Positions 23,856 to 38,024 of a DNA stretch of 64,000 bases are shown in pieces. The notes under the pieces are model-generated. The model saw only the letters and a list, made by a program, of their open reading frames with translations, was not told where the DNA came from and searched no databases. The position numbers were made by a program, and so were the translations under genes. This DNA is from Glycine soja (Eukaryota > Streptophyta > Magnoliopsida > Fabales > Fabaceae): assembly GCF_004193775.1 (NCBI RefSeq), contig NC_041021.1:7694651-7758650 (forward strand). The letters run 5' to 3'. Position 1 is the stretch's first letter; each line of letters begins with the position of its first letter.

Positions 23856-25148
23856 GGTGATCTGGATGGTTAAAAGGGAACTGGAAAAACCTAAAAAGTA
23901 AGTAATGTGCACCAGGTAACATTCTTGCTATCATTTTCATCAAGTTGTAAGGAGATAAATATTTTCATCTGCATATTGACTATCAATTTTATTCTTCTTC
24001 ACACAGTGAATTCAGATGACATGTAAGTATCCATGGGTTAAATGCTTTACACACAGCAGAAGCCATTCATCAACAGATTCATTTACTGCAGATGTGCTAT
24101 ATGACACAAAGGATAATGAAATAACTGCTTATGTAAAGTAAGACTCAATAGATGAAGAAAAGAAACAACATATCAGCTGGATTTGATTCACGCTATGCTT
24201 GTTTAAGCAGGCAGAAAATGAGGAGGGGAGTGAAATGGCCAGAGTTAAATGGAAAGGGTTTTGAATTGCATTCCCTGCTGCTTGGCAGAAGATGGGAATT
24301 AGGAAATCCCTTTGGACCCACGTTCATTCTATAGGAATGGCCAGAGTTTGTCATGAATTGCACTACTTTTTCAGCTTTCCCATATTTTTGTTTGACACAA
24401 GCAAGCAAGAAGTGATTTTCATTCCAAAATTTCCACCTCCTTATTTTCAGCTTACTCAAACAAGAATAGCATTACCCACAAAAGGCAAAGTGTTAACCAA
24501 ATACCCATCTACTTAAGGCCACTGAGACTTGGGCGACATATCTCTATTTCAAACATGACTATGAATCCAAAGAGTATTGTCTCAACACATACAATGGTGC
24601 CACAGCTAAGTGAGAGTTTTTAACCCCTCTAACAACCTTAAAATGTACAAATGCAAAAGTTAAAAAGAGCCAAATGTTGTACTCTACCTCAGAGTCAAAC
24701 AATAAAATCTTAACTAAAACACAAGCATTGTCTGCTTGGAGACCATGAAACTAGACTATTCTGGTAATTTCTTAAACTGCAATCAACTCCTTTGGTTTAA
24801 GATGTCAAGAATGGACCTCAATTTCACTCCTCAATTCACCCAGCTAATCACAATTGAGTCCCATGTGTGATAACAGTATCTATAACTAACCAAAACAAAC
24901 AAAAAAATGCAAAACTCAAATTCGGAAAATATAGAACACTAGAATCCAAAAACAAACAAACAAACAATTAAATCACCTATACAACAAGCAAATTGGAAGA
25001 ACAAACCAAAAAAAAAAAAAAATGAACCGTTAAAATCAATCAAGCACAATCAATCACTAGAATTTAACCTCTTTTTTTGGACAATTTTGTTTCCCAAATT
25101 CCCTTCACCAGTGAGGCTAAACAGGAGGATAGGAAGAAGCAAGCAGAC

Positions 25149-25330
25149 CTGAAAACCAAGTAAAGTTCGAAGGAAGAATCGCAAAATCGCAGGGTAGGGT
25201 TTCAGCGAAACCCTAGAAATTGGGGGAAATCGAATTTCGTGATATTTTCGAAAAAACCAACGGAAACGATATAACCAATAAAGAAGAAAAGAAGGTGAAG
25301 GAAACGTGAGACGGATTTAGTATTTAAATT
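25149..25330 (-). promoter_or_regulatory. probable HMGCL leader exon and promoter
   Basis: On the minus strand, DNA containing ctagggtttcgctgaaaccc runs to a splice donor CAG/GTCTGC at 25149/25148. It would join the acceptor ctttttag at 23891, just before the exon holding the start codon. This gives an untranslated first exon and a 1.26-kb leader intron, common in plants. A TATA-like tttaaata near 25320-25328 is a candidate. The transcription start is not determined. Confidence 0.5.
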
Positions 25331-27555
25331 TTTGGTTTGGTTGGTGGCAAGGGAATGGGGTCAAGACGAAGAATGAGGTCTTTATTTAATTTCAATTAAT
25401 TATTATATTTTTGAAAGAAAAAAAAAATTGAAAGGAAAAAATTGAGTGGTTGCTTGAGATGAAGGCACCATTTGAAGTGGGGAATGGAATTGGGACACGC
25501 GCGAGAGAGAAAGGGGGTTTGGCGGGTAGTTAAAGAGATGAACGTTGGTAACTTTGGTAACGTTGGCAATGATCATTTTCTTTACACCTTTCAATTTTAT
25601 TTTTATTTTACTTGTATTTGTAATTTTGCAATGTATCAATATCAATGCCAAATTTTGGGGATATACCAATGCCATGTATAGTTCGTGTCGTGATGGGCAA
25701 GGTATTTGCCTTAGAAAATAAGGGTCATTTAAAATTTGCATTTTGTTAATTTGTGATATTAGTATTAACGGAAACATAGACATTGATATACATGTATATT
25801 TGTATTTTTATTACGTTAAATTAATTTAAATATTGTAATAATTTTTATTATACTAAATTTAATATATTGACATATATATTAATTATAATTTAATAAAAAA
25901 ATTCTACATATATGTTTATCTTTACACAAATGATCAAGTCATTGTAGATATTTCAACGTCAATCTCACTTTATTTGACAAATAGATATTTGCAAAATCTT
26001 GAAATGGTAACATTAATGTATTATGAATGAGTGCTTCTGCCAATAAATTATCCGACAGAAAAAGTAAAAATACAATAGTGAATTTATAATTTTTGATATA
26101 TTTAGATAAGACATTATAAGTTAAATACATTATTATCTTATCATATGTCAATTTTATTCTCAATACATGCATATGAATATACATTATTTTATCACTTGCC
26201 GATTTTTTTTCTCTTTCACCTTTATCTTTTATTTACTGGTGTATATATATTAAAATTCAAAAAATGGGAAGTTTTAAATATCACTAAATGTAAACAGTAT
26301 AAGAAGTAATATTGAAATTAATTATCTATGTTGCTCTTTATTTTTTTTAAAAAAAACAAACAATTAATTAAATAAAAAGTTTAAAAACAGAAAATTTCAA
26401 TCAGTTGAAAACAAATTTATTGGATAACAGTAAATTTGTTGTAACATATACTAACAAAAGAGGCGATGATAAGAAAAAATTTATTTTTTTATAAAATCAC
26501 AACTAATTCTAGAAAGTAAGAAACAGGTATATCCTTAATTTGATTTTTAGGGGAACAAATTCACTTTAATAGTACAAACGTAAGAGTTAGGAGAAGGGAA
26601 AAAATAATGAAAGAAAGTAACAAAAGGTGAAGGTAAGAAAGATAATTTTTTAAAGTTTTAAAACAAAATATGATTTTAAAATTTTTCTAAAATGAGAACT
26701 AATTTTTAAAAATAAGAAAAAGATATTTCCTTAATTTGATTTCCTAAAAATGATTCTCTTTAATATCACAAACATAAGAATTCGGAGAAAGATGTCCTTA
26801 ATTTGATTTTAAAAAATCATTTCAATCTAACAGCTTTCCAATAAATGATTTTCTAAATTTGATTTTGAAAAAAAGATTGACTTCAATATGACAAAGATAA
26901 GAATTAGGAGAGAAAGAAGAAACACGAAAAAGAAAGAAAAGAAAAAAGAACAATATAACAAATGAAAATAAAAAATTGAAGCTATCACATTATGTGTATT
27001 AAGAATCAATACAAACAAAAATAAATAAATAAAAAGTAAAAATTAAAAGAAAAAAAACATATTAAAAACTTTTTAAACGCATCATAATTTGAAACCAAGT
27101 TTTGAAACTGATTTGCTTGTAGAGGGAATCTGATTTCATGCCGAGTAAGCTTTCAAACTGACCATTTTTTAGATTAACATTGTGGCGATTTTTTTTTGTA
27201 AGTTACGAAAATAATAATAACAACTTGAATTAATTTAAAAAAACATAGGATTGGATTTCGTCATTCATACCCTTAGTATCTTAATAAGATTAACATATGT
27301 TAATCATTTTTCAACATTAGTGATGCACACATTAAATTATCCCAAGTTGATTCCTCGCATTTGGAACTTGAAACCTAAGAATATTTACTAAATATCGATC
27401 TCTCGCATATATAGTAAATATTCCAGCATTACAATTATACTCTCGTGCTTTTTGTAATCAAAACGTTATGCTCTATTCCGAGCAACGTAACGTAAAGAGT
27501 AAAATCATTTGGTTCAAATTCTAATATTACTTTCCAATTTTACTTAAAATCCAAT
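25331..27555. other. AT-rich intergenic DNA with weak direct repeats
   Basis: No gene seen. Between about 26490 and 26950 there are two to three degenerate direct copies of a segment containing ccttaatttgattt followed by aagarttnggaga. Confidence 0.5.
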
Positions 27556-27559
27556 TTCA

Positions 27560-28310
27560 TGACACTAGTGATCAAATAGAATGAAGCATTACAAGTAGAA
27601 TGAAATTACAAATAATCAATAGAAAAGATTAATACATATATAATATCAAAAGGGATACATAAGGGTACAAAGATTACATCCAATCCTTAAGAAAAACTAA
27701 CCACATTGTGTAGAACATAAGACTAACAAGAGAAATGATAAAGGAAGTGATCCACGGTCACAACTCTGTAGGGCCTCAGCTCCACTTTTTCCCTTCTCCT
27801 TCTTCTTCTGCATTTTATCTGGTATTTGAAGGCTGTTGGATTCTTTTTCACTTCAACCATGCATGGCTATTTATAGAAAACAACTAAGGAGTGCAGGGAA
27901 ATTCGCTAAGGCGAGCTGTAGCTCGCCCAGGCGAATTGTGGCTTAATGGTGAAGGCATCCACTCGCCTAGGCAAATTGCTTGCTTAGGGTTGAAGTTACA
28001 TCTTTAGCCCAGACGAGCTGGATGCTAGCCTAAGTGAATTTAAGGTCAAAAACCTTCGTGAAAAGACCATTTTTGCCCTTCCTTTTGGCTTTGTTTATGA
28101 ATCTAACAAACAACCATCAAAACCTACAAAATCATGGAGGAATCTTTCATATTTAAACAACAACATTAGTAAATGTACAATATATATAAACAACTAGATT
28201 TTAGGGTAGTTTATAAGAAAACTATTACAATCAAAGGATAAGTGCTAATAATTTAATCCTAAAAATAACTAAAATTTGGCACTTATGATTTATGAGGAAC
28301 CAAAAACATA
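27560..28310 (-). repeat. probable LTR fragment or solo LTR
   Basis: On the minus strand this has the architecture of an LTR: an AT-rich upstream part, a palindromic ggcgagctacagctcgcc at about 27911-27928, a TATA box ctataaatagcc at 27865-27876, then a probable transcript start and a terminator-like region. The limits are approximate; I found no convincing target duplication. No coding sequence is present. Confidence 0.4.
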
Positions 28311-28522
28311 TTCAAGCTTTTTTTTATAGAACTTTGTGGTGAACTAGCCATGCAAACATTGTGACAACAAAATGGAATATTTTCATATATGGAAATAAAA
28401 AAAAGGGAAGTAATCTTTCTTTCAAATATAAAATAAACAAAAACTATCATATTATACTATGCTCGCATATCATAATGGACAATATTTACTTCTTCATGAA
28501 TATTTCTTTTTTTACATGAAAT

Positions 28523-29130
28523 CGACTAGTCAAGAATATTATATTTAAGTAAATCAATTAGTTTTTTTGGACTAAATTAACTTTGACTAAATCAAAACTA
28601 ACTAGTCGAGAATATTAGATCCAAGTAGATCAATTGACTTCTTGGACTAAGTCAATTTCAACAAGATCAAGACTAACTAATTGAGAGTATTACATCCAAG
28701 TAGACCAATCAGCTTCTTGGATTAAGTAAAGTTTGACTAGTCGAGAATATTAGATCCAAGTAGTTCAATCAACTTCTTGGACTAAGTAAAATCCAACTAG
28801 ATTAAGACCGACTAGTCAAGAATATTAGACCTAAGTAGACCTACCAACTTCTTGCACCAAGTCAACCCCGACTCTAGATCAAGACCAACTAGTAGAGAAT
28901 ATTAGATCCAAGTAGACCAATCAGCTTCTTGGACTATGTAAACTCTTACTAGATTGAGACTGATTATTCAAGAATATTATATCCAAGTAGACCAATTGGC
29001 TTCTTGGACAAAGTCAACCCTGACTCTAGATCGAGACCAACTAGTCGAGAAAATTAAATCCAAGTAGATCAATAAGCTTCTTGGACTAAGTAAACTCCGA
29101 CTCTAGATTGAGACTGATTAGCCCAAGCTT
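28523..29130. repeat. tandem repeat, about 76-bp unit, 8 copies
   Basis: Units share gactagtcgagaatattaga, tccaagtagaccaatcagct and tcttggactaagt. The gaatatta block recurs at about 28533, 28609, 28685, 28744, 28819, 28897, 28972 and 29048, giving spacings of 76, 76, 59, 75, 78, 75 and 76. The units have diverged from each other. No open frame spans the array. Confidence 0.85.
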
Positions 29131-29689
29131 TTGGGGTAATATGTACTACTCAATCTTGACAAACCTCCTCAAGAAGGCACTTGATCGATTAATGACCGGG
29201 ACTTACCAAATGTCGCTTGATTCAAGGGACCCAGAATCGAATCCCACCCAACCTTGCGATAGATGAAAGAGGGAAATGTGACCATCGAGTAAACACTTGA
29301 AAGAAAAAGTGTTATTATTTCATTAATCAAAATAAGGATACATTATTCCCTGGGTCGGATGGATGTGACCCTCGAGTATTCTAAAAACATCTTAACAAGA
29401 AAAGACCTAATCATTATGCTTTGTATGACAACATTTTAATGTGTCTTAACAAAGTAACATAGAGTGTTAAAGCTCGACCAAATGGATTTGGCAGAAGAAA
29501 ACTACCCTATCCATTTCCTTTTAAGATTAAGGTAATACTTGGCTAAAGAGGAAATCAAAATTCTTGTTGGACTTGACTACTATTAGACCAATATGAGTCT
29601 TACTTGAACCCGACTAATTGATAGCAATGTTAGAGTAGAGGACTCAGAAGATTTTTACAAACACTACTACAAATAATGGCTTTAACGTC

Positions 29690-29935
29690 ACCAAGTTAAC
29701 ATCGATTTTACGTAAAATCGATGTTAACAAAAACATGGTGGCAATCTCGTAAATAGCACGAGTTTGATAACATTGGTTTTTCGCAAAATCAATGTTAACA
29801 CAAGTTCGTTAACATGAGTTTTTAAAAAAACAATGTTAACCAACTTTGATAACATCAGCTTTATCAAAAACCGATGTTACTAAAAAACGTAGAGAAAACT
29901 CAACATCGGTTTTAAAAAAAGCGATGTTGTGGGAT
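29690..29935. repeat. CACTA subterminal repeats, left
   Basis: Direct and inverted copies of aacatcgatttt and relatives, for example aacatcgattttacgtaaaa followed by the complement. They are probable transposase-binding sites; the counterpart array is at 38025-38460. Confidence 0.7.
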
Positions 29936-30330
29936 CTTTTAATCATTGTTTGGGGCTGAAAACCTTGAAGTTCAATAACTTTGAAACCTCTCACTTGAAC
30001 ACTTTGGCACACTCATTTACAACCTCTCGCGACACTATAACTCTGCCACTGCCAGCATTGCAACCTCTCACCGCAACATGACTATCGCCCTCAGTTGCGG
30101 CGCGCTGCAACCTCACTGTCACTCTCACCGTTCTACAACTACCAGTCATGAAAGGTTAGGTTTCTTCTCCTTTCTTAGTGTTTTTATACTGTGTTCTCCT
30201 TCTCGTACTGCCATTTGAAGTCCTTCTTCCTTTCTAAATCACGTAGGACTCAAATCATTTCCTTTCTCTTCATCCTTTGTGTTAGTCGCATAGGACACAA
30301 CATAAAAGAAGTGAAGCTTGGTAAGTCTTT

Positions 30331-30332
<2 letters not shown>

Positions 30333-30417
<85 letters not shown>
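30333..30417. repeat. (TG)n microsatellite, about 42 units
   Basis: Uninterrupted TG dinucleotides over 85 bp inside the second CACTA element. Confidence 0.98.
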
Positions 30418-30420
<3 letters not shown>

Positions 30421-30676
30421 GTGTGTTCAACGTATTTGATGAAATGCGCATGTGTATGTATGGATGACAGTCTGTATGTGTAACTGGTTTATGAAGCCTT
30501 TAAGACAACATGAAGACTTCTTTTGTTATTAATTAAGCTCACTAGCTAGATATGACTATGAGTATCTATATGTATATATGTTTGATGCATTTTCTTTCAA
30601 GTTACAATGCATTTTCTGAAATTGGATGCAGGTGCCATTCATTAGGCATTAATTAAAATTGGATGCATTTTCAAGT

Positions 30677-30683
<7 letters not shown>

Positions 30684-30746
<63 letters not shown>
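30684..30746. repeat. (TA)n microsatellite, about 31 units
   Basis: Uninterrupted TA dinucleotides over 63 bp, 266 bp beyond the TG tract. Confidence 0.98.
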
Positions 30747-30749
<3 letters not shown>

Positions 30750-32149
30750 TGTGGGAATGACGATTGATGCAGGTGGTGATTGAGTTGTTTCTTGGATTGC
30801 TACTCTGTTTTTGGATTGTGCAGATTGTGTCAGGTAAGTTTATATCCATACACCCTCACTCTGAGGAGAAGAGGTAACTAACTTAATGCTAGGATGTTGT
30901 AACTTGTAATTGTAATGAGATGAATATGAACTGAGGAAACACTGTCTGTGAATTAGCATGTCTTCATTTTGTGTGGTGTACTTGTTTGGTGTAGAGGTGG
31001 TCAATGGTATTCTATATCATTTTGATTGGTTGAACATTGTTTTAGGGAAATGAAACCATTGGATCTTAGACCCTGCGTCAAATAAATTATGCTTATTTGC
31101 TCATAAATTTAAATGGAATTAAAGCTTAAATTTATTGTAATTTTCACTTATAAAATTGAATTCCATGTCTAATTCTTGAATTTCCAATAATTTCTATTTC
31201 AATTGTGAGTTCATAAAGTGACTCAATCTTCCTAAAATTGGATTTGACTCAAGGCATCCAGTAGTATAAAGTTCAAAATTTACAATAACATTATCTGGTT
31301 AGAAAAGAACATATTGGAAATGAAAAATAGTTTTGGAATCACTTTAAATTTGCTACTATATATATAGACAGACAAGGGTCTCAAAAGTGGGTTTATTTTT
31401 TTGTTAATCTTGTAGCTGACATTATTTAGTGGGATAAAATTTTAGTGGTTGTTGATCAGTGGTCATGAAGTTGTTGCTAAAGAGTTGTTAGTTAAAGATG
31501 TGTAATCTTCAATGTTCAATGTAATTTGTAGGCACTTTTGGTTTTCTTGTTTGCATCGTGATCATGATATTCGTTGTTGGACATTATAGTGATCATCATC
31601 ACAAGTACAAATGTTTTTCATAGAGTTTTGATGCTCTTGTTTGTTACCAATGCTTTTATTACGTGTTGACTGTGATTAATGAGTATTGATTTATATACAA
31701 GTTATGTTAATGATGAGTGAACCTTAAATTCTCGTTTGAGATTGAATACAATGATTGTTGCAGACAGTTTGCATTAATCGTTGTATTAAATCTTGAATTG
31801 TCTGTTTGGATAGTTTGGGAAGAGTCATATTTTTATAGTACATTTATACTAAAGGTTAACTTTATTTTCTTAAATTTGATGAAATTTCGGTTAGTGCATT
31901 TCGCTTTGTTCTTCGGGTGTGTACTTGATTGTGGTAGAATTCTTTTCACCGCTTTCATGTGGTGTACTTGGAGATCAATGTGAAATGCTGCCAAATTTTC
32001 ATCAAATCTAAGAAAAGAAGTTAACCTTTATGTATGAATGTACTATAAAAACATGTCTTCCTGAATAGGATAGGGTCACACCTTTTAGGAAAAAAGTGAG
32101 GTTTTCATGCATAGAATAACTCTGTGACTATCACAGAGTTATTAATTAC

Positions 32150-35133
32150 ATGAATCAAAGTTGGATGAATGCAAGTCGTATGAGCCCCGCATATGAGGAA
32201 GGCATTGAATAATTCTTAGAATTCACCTCCGAAAGAAATCTATCGGATGAGGATGGAAAATATTTGTGTCCTTCTATAAACTACTTGAACAGGAGATGAC
32301 AAGTACTTGACGACATACAAGCACATCTACTGTTTGATGGGATTAAGAAGAATTATATGGCATGGTGAGTTGACAGACATGCAAAGGGGGTTCCAATGTG
32401 AACCGATTGATGTAGAAATGGTAGATCGCTTAGAGGAAATGATTTGTGATCTTGGACAAGAGTCTTTTCAACAAACACATGCCTTTATGTATGATACATT
32501 GCAAAGTGATTTGAAGAAGCCTTTGTATCCAGGGTGCAAGAAGTCTTTGACATTGTTGTCAGCGGTGTTAAGTCCGGTTAATGTCAAGGCCAGATATGAG
32601 TGGAGTGACAAAAGCTTTACTTCACTGCTTCAAGTGGTGCAGGATATACTTCCAGAGGAAAACACGTTGCCAAAAAGTTACTATCAGGCGAAGAAGATAT
32701 TGTGTCTAATGGATATGGAGTTTCAGAAGATTCATGCATCCCTAATGATCGCATACTGTACAAAAATGAGTTTGAAGAAATGCATAAGTGCCCCAGGTGT
32801 GGGGTATCACGGTACAAAGTGAAGGATGATGGCGAGTGTAGCAGTGATGAAAACACCAAGAAAGGCCTTCCAGCGAAGGTGTTATGGTATCTTTCGATCA
32901 TTCCAAGGTTCAAGCATTTGTTTGCTAATGCAGATGACGCTACTGACCTTACATGGGATGCATATGGGAGAAATTGCGATGGAATGCTTTGTCATTCAAC
33001 TAATTCCTCTAAGTGGAAGAAGATTAATAATTTGTATTTGAATTTTGCCAAAGGGGCAAGAAATCATAGGCTTGGACTTGCCAATGATGGAATGAATCCC
33101 TATGGCAGTTTAAGCACTCAGCACAGTTCGTGGCCTGTTTTGCTAGTAATTTACAACTTGCCTCCTTGGTTGTGCATGAAGCAAAACTACATGATGTTGT
33201 CTATGATGATATCGGGCCCAAGACAACTAGGAAATGACATTGATATTTATCTCATCCCTTGATTGAAGACTTGAAAAAGTTGTGAGACGAGGGGGTTGCT
33301 GTGTTTGATGGGTATCGTAATGAGACATTCAAGTTGCGTGCAATGCTATTTTGTACCATTAATGACTTTTTAGCATACGGGAATTTGAGTGGATGCAATG
33401 TTAAAGGCCATCATGCATGCTCTAGCTGTGAAGAAGACACAAACTATGTACAACTGAAACATGGAAGAAAAACAATATAAACTCAACATCGACGTTTTCT
33501 AAAAGCTTATCACCCTTACCAGTGATTGAAAAAAGCTTTTAATGGAAGTCAAAAGCATGATAGTGCCCTGATACCGTTAACTGGTCAATAGGTTCTTGAG
33601 TGGGTTCAGGGCATCAATATTGTATTTGGAAAGACCTAAAAGAAGGAAAAACGTAAAACTTCCATATAGAAGAAGAGATCGATATTGTTTGATCTTCCAT
33701 ACTGGTTTGATCTAGATGTTAGACATTGTATTGATTTTATGCATGTTGAGAAAAATGTATGTGATAGTGTCATCGACACGCTTCTTAACTTTCAAGGCAA
33801 GAGAAAGGATGGTTTGAATACTTGCCAAGATCTAATTGAGATGGGTATACGAGACCAATTACATCCAAGGTTTGATGGTAACAAAATATACTTGCCTCCA
33901 GCTTGTCATAATTTGTCCATAAAGGAAAAAATAAGTTTTTGTCAGTGCCTACGCTGTGTCAAAGTGCCACAAGGATACTCTTCAAATATTAAGAGACTTG
34001 TGCAGTTGAAAGATCTAAAGTTAGTTGGCTTAAAGTCTCACGATTTCCACGTCTTGATGCAACAACTGCTAGTTGTGGCGATACGAGACATTTTGCCTAA
34101 GAAAATTAGGCATGCCATAACTCGCCTGTGTTTTTTCTTCAATGTCATATGTAGCAAAGTCATTGATCCTCTCAAGTTAGATGAGCTTGAAAACAAGGAT
34201 GCTATTATCTTGTGTCAGTTGGAGATGTATTTTCCTCCTTCGTTTTTCGACATCATGATTCATTTGATTGTTCATTCTATGAGGGAAATTAAATGTTGCG
34301 GTCCAGTGTATTTGCGATGGATGTACTCGGTTGAGCGATACATGAAGATCTTAAAAGGGTATACAAAGAATCTACATCGACCTGAAGCATCTATTGTTGA
34401 AAGGTATACTGCGGAAGAAGCTATTGAGTTGTGTTCTGAGTACATTGAAAAGGCAAAACCTGTTGGGATTCCAGAGACTCGACATGACGAAAGAGTGGGA
34501 GGTAAGGGTTCAAGAGGATTGTATGTTACCACTCCAAGTCTAGAAGAATTGCAACAAACTCATTTGTATATACTAAATAACATTAATGAAGTTTTGTCAT
34601 ACATAGTTCGTCACAACTTTAGTCAAGGAAAGTAACCCAAAAATGACCAAGAATAGGGTGTTGAAAGAGCATAACAAGACTTTCCTAAATTGGTTTAAAG
34701 ATATAATCTTTGGTGACCATAATGCATTTGAAACGTGAAGGAAGTTAGCAGATGGACCTAAAAGAAATGTTATAACTTGGCAAGGATACGAAATCAACAA
34801 GTATTCGTTCTACACGAAATCATAAGACAACAAGAGTACAATGCAAAGCAATGGTTTTAGTCTAAGGGTTGAATCTCAACACTTTGCTACTGTACATGAT
34901 GACAATCCCTATGTAGCTTCCATGCCTTTGGAGTCATTGAAGAAATCTTGGAGGTTAATTATGTAAAATTTAGTGTCTGTGTTTTCAAGTGTAAGTGGAT
35001 AGATAGCAATATCGGTGTGCAAACCGATGATTTCAAATTTAATTTGGTAGATCTAAAGAAGCCCGCATATCAGAATGACCCTTTCATCATGGCAAAACAA
35101 GCTAATTTGGTAGATCCTATGAAGCCCGCTTAA
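32150..35133 (+). pseudogene. CACTA transposase Tnp2, broken
   Basis: From MNQSWMNASRMSPAYEEG at 32150 the sequence follows the Tnp2 (Transposase_21) family. Landmarks: WHGELTDMQRGFQC (about 32357), the zinc-finger-like HKCPRCGVSRYKVK (about 32780), PPWLCMKQNYMMLSMMISGP (about 33158), LDVRHCIDFMHVEKNVCDSV (about 33712) and the DUF4218-like QLEMYFPPSFFDIMIHLIVH (about 34218-34280). It ends with NDPFIMAKQANLVD and a stop at 35131-35133. In-frame stops occur at about 32207 and 32302, the frame changes between 32710 and 32830, and more damage lies between 33262 and 33690. The 316-residue block at 33685-34635 is still open. No active transposase can be made. Confidence 0.9.
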
Positions 35134-35176
35134 TTTATAATTGACTAACTACAAAATGTATTTATTGTATCGTAGG

Positions 35177-37757
35177 CTGAATTTGATATTCCTGTATCAT
35201 CCAATTTGAGGACAAAGAAAAAATAATTCAGACTATAGGAGAATGGTAGAGGCATTTTATGTCATATTTGACCTCCAAATGGGCTCTGGTACACGATAAG
35301 GAGGGCGAGGATGACAAAGTATGTGAGAAGGACAACATAAGAAAAAAAAAGTGGACCCAGTTTTGTCAGAGTCGTAGAGACCCTTCATGGGAGGTTATTT
35401 GATTTTCATTGTTCTTAAACTTCATATTTACGTATTGCTGTCAACTGTATTAAGTTACTGTTATGTCTTATTATCACAAGATGTTCAAAAAAAAAGAAGG
35501 TGCAGGTCATTCAGAAACAAAACATTGCTCTTCACGTGTTGTCTTGTGGGGGTTATGATTTTCTAGAACAAAAGTTGATGGAGAAGAAGAAAAAGAAACG
35601 ATTGGAGGAAGTAGCCCAATCCGGGAGCACGGACACAGTCGTTGATCCTCCATCTCCCATTACACAACACGTGAAGTGGAAGATGACCCACACGAAAAAA
35701 TCAAGTCAAATGACATCCGAGGTAACAAAGGAAATCATAGACAAGATTGTAAGTGACTATCATTTGTTGGTGGTCAAATTTTTATAATAATTGTTGGATG
35801 AGTAAATCAAATTTATTTAATCTATTGACTACAAGATTCCCTGGAAGAGCTAGCTTCACAGGGAAGCTTTGTCGTCCATGTACATGAGGATGTACTGACT
35901 GCTGCCATTGGGCAACCAGAGCACCCTGGTCGTGTCCGTGCTACTGTAGCCAATGTCATGATCAAACACTACTTTGGACCGGCTTCAAGGGGCTCCCGCA
36001 CCTCTTCGTCCATGGCTCCTAAAAACCTAGAGCGGCTAACACAAAAGATCACACAAAAAGTGACTCAACAATTAGTGATGTCCTTCAGCTAGATGCAGTC
36101 CCAGATGCAATCACAGGGACTTGAATTGCCTCCTGAGGCTGAGGTTGGTCCTTCTGTTTCTCGTGTTAGCACAAAGGAAAGTTGTGTTGATCCCTTGGGG
36201 CTTGACCCAGAAACGGCTGACTTAGACAAATATGGATTGTATGTCAATAAAAGTGCTCCCCGACTGGTTGCCCTTGGAAGAGTTTATGAGGGATCGACGA
36301 CCGACCGTCCACAACATTCCTTTGGACAATGATCTAGTGAAGGTCGGTGTTGAGGAAGTCCAAGATGCCGATGCTCACATTCCTGTACCCACTCAAAAGG
36401 TTCAGTTAGTGGGGCAGGCACTTAACATCTTCCTTGCTTGGCCGACACATCTTGTAAAGCCTTTTTCAAAATAGGTATTTAATTTTGTTTTTTTAATAAT
36501 TATTAATAAAATATTTGTTACAAATCAAGTTTTCACTGTCATTTGCTTAATGTTTATTAATTGTGTAGGATAAACAGGGAGTTAAGGGATCGGCAAAACC
36601 TGTAGATATGTTGGATCTTGATGTCAATCCCCTGTACCTGATGACATTGTCCATCCCACAGCTTTTCCTTAAGTTTGTTGTAGGTGTCATGGGATGCTAC
36701 CGTGTTTGGGGTGTATAATGATAACTTCACATTGTACATAAAGCATGAAGATATTTTTGAAATGACACACGGTGGTTAACATCTAAGCATCTCTGTTATA
36801 CAATTATCGATTCTGTAAGTCATTTTACATTATTGTATATTACCTAACTGATTGTTTTAAATTCATGCATAATTTACTTAATTTAACAACAATAGACATA
36901 TGACTGAGACAAGTATGCAAGCGAGGAATATCAATGTGAATGGATTCCTCAAGCCACAATCCATACAAAGATCTGGGCAATCGTAATTTGAATAAGAAGA
37001 TTATATTAAGAAATGGATGCATAATTCACAAAGAGATGTGTACCCATAAGCCTACTTGAATGGGTAAGTTAAACTGAACAAATCAATTTAAACCATGTAT
37101 GCTTTTATAATGACTTATTGTTCTCCAATGCGGTGCACATTGTCAAATGGTCGTTATTTTACCTAAGGACAATATTGTCATCATCTGGTTTTGTTCCTTG
37201 CACAATAGACCCGACAACTACTTGAAAGATCAATTGTATTTTGTAATACATTTACTTTATGATTAGAATTTGACATCAATATTTTAATAATACAATACAT
37301 ATGCATGTTTCTCTTAATGAAGGGATTCAACAACAATCAAGGAAGTAAGTCTAAGGCTGCTGCTAGATGGATTATAATTAAAGTAAGTTATTTAAATAAT
37401 GTTTCATGCCTTAAAAATTAAATTTTATTATGTTGTACACCAATTTTCAATTAACTTTGAATATCTAAATATTATATTCAATTTAGTGTAATAAGGATAA
37501 AGGAAGTACTGAATGTGGGTACTACGTAATGCATTATGTCAACGATAGTTCCAGGAGGTTTCAAGGATAACTGGTAAACAATAATTATTTACTCCAAAAC
37601 TAATTCATTTTCTTATAATTGTTATTATTTGGATTTATATATTAACTTATGTTTTATTATATCATGCAATATTTTACTTATCAAAGACCATTAGAACCAG
37701 AGAAAATGAAGGTAATTCGCATTCAGTAGGCAAGATATTATCTGAAAGTTAAAAAAA
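35177..37757 (+). pseudogene. second CACTA gene with Ulp1-like (C48) protease tail, broken
   Basis: Segments match the second protein of plant CACTA elements: LTSKWALVHDKEGEDDKV (about 35270), QFCQSRRDPSWE, SGSTDTVVDPPSPITQHVKW (about 35615-35675), QGSFVVHVHEDVLTAAIGQP (about 35860-35920), VGQALNIFLAWPTHLVKPFS (about 36411-36470) and GFLKPQSIQRSGQS (about 36943). The C-terminus resembles a Ulp1/SENP cysteine protease: HCQMVVILPKDNIVI (about 37137, His followed by Cys where the family has Trp) and KGSTECGYYVMHY (catalytic-type Cys near 37514). It ends about 37757. Several introns are implied. Stops and frameshifts occur throughout. A deSUMOylating role is known for the family only in general, and this copy is inactive. 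Confidence 0.75.
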
Positions 37758-38024
37758 TCAAACACTAGGTGTTTAAGTAATTTTAAAATTGTAGAGTTGT
37801 TATTATGTTAATTTAGATTATGTTACAAATAATTTTATGTATTGACTTTCAATACTTCAAATATTTCTTATAATTCATAGTAAATATTTAATTATATATT
37901 ATGAATAAAATTTAAACTACTAGATAAAAGCTGTCTGGTCTAGTTATGCTTCTCAACTTATAGGTTAATTTGGGGGTAATTAAAAAAAAAACAGTTAGGA
38001 TATTAAAAAAAATTACAAAAAACA

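Noticed and set aside
25403..25783. 126-residue minus-strand frame upstream of HMGCL
   Set aside because: Low-complexity composition, no motif, and no splice or promoter support.
30191..30451. Open frames across the TG tract on both strands
   Set aside because: They are made almost entirely of Cys-Val or Thr-His repeats from the microsatellite.
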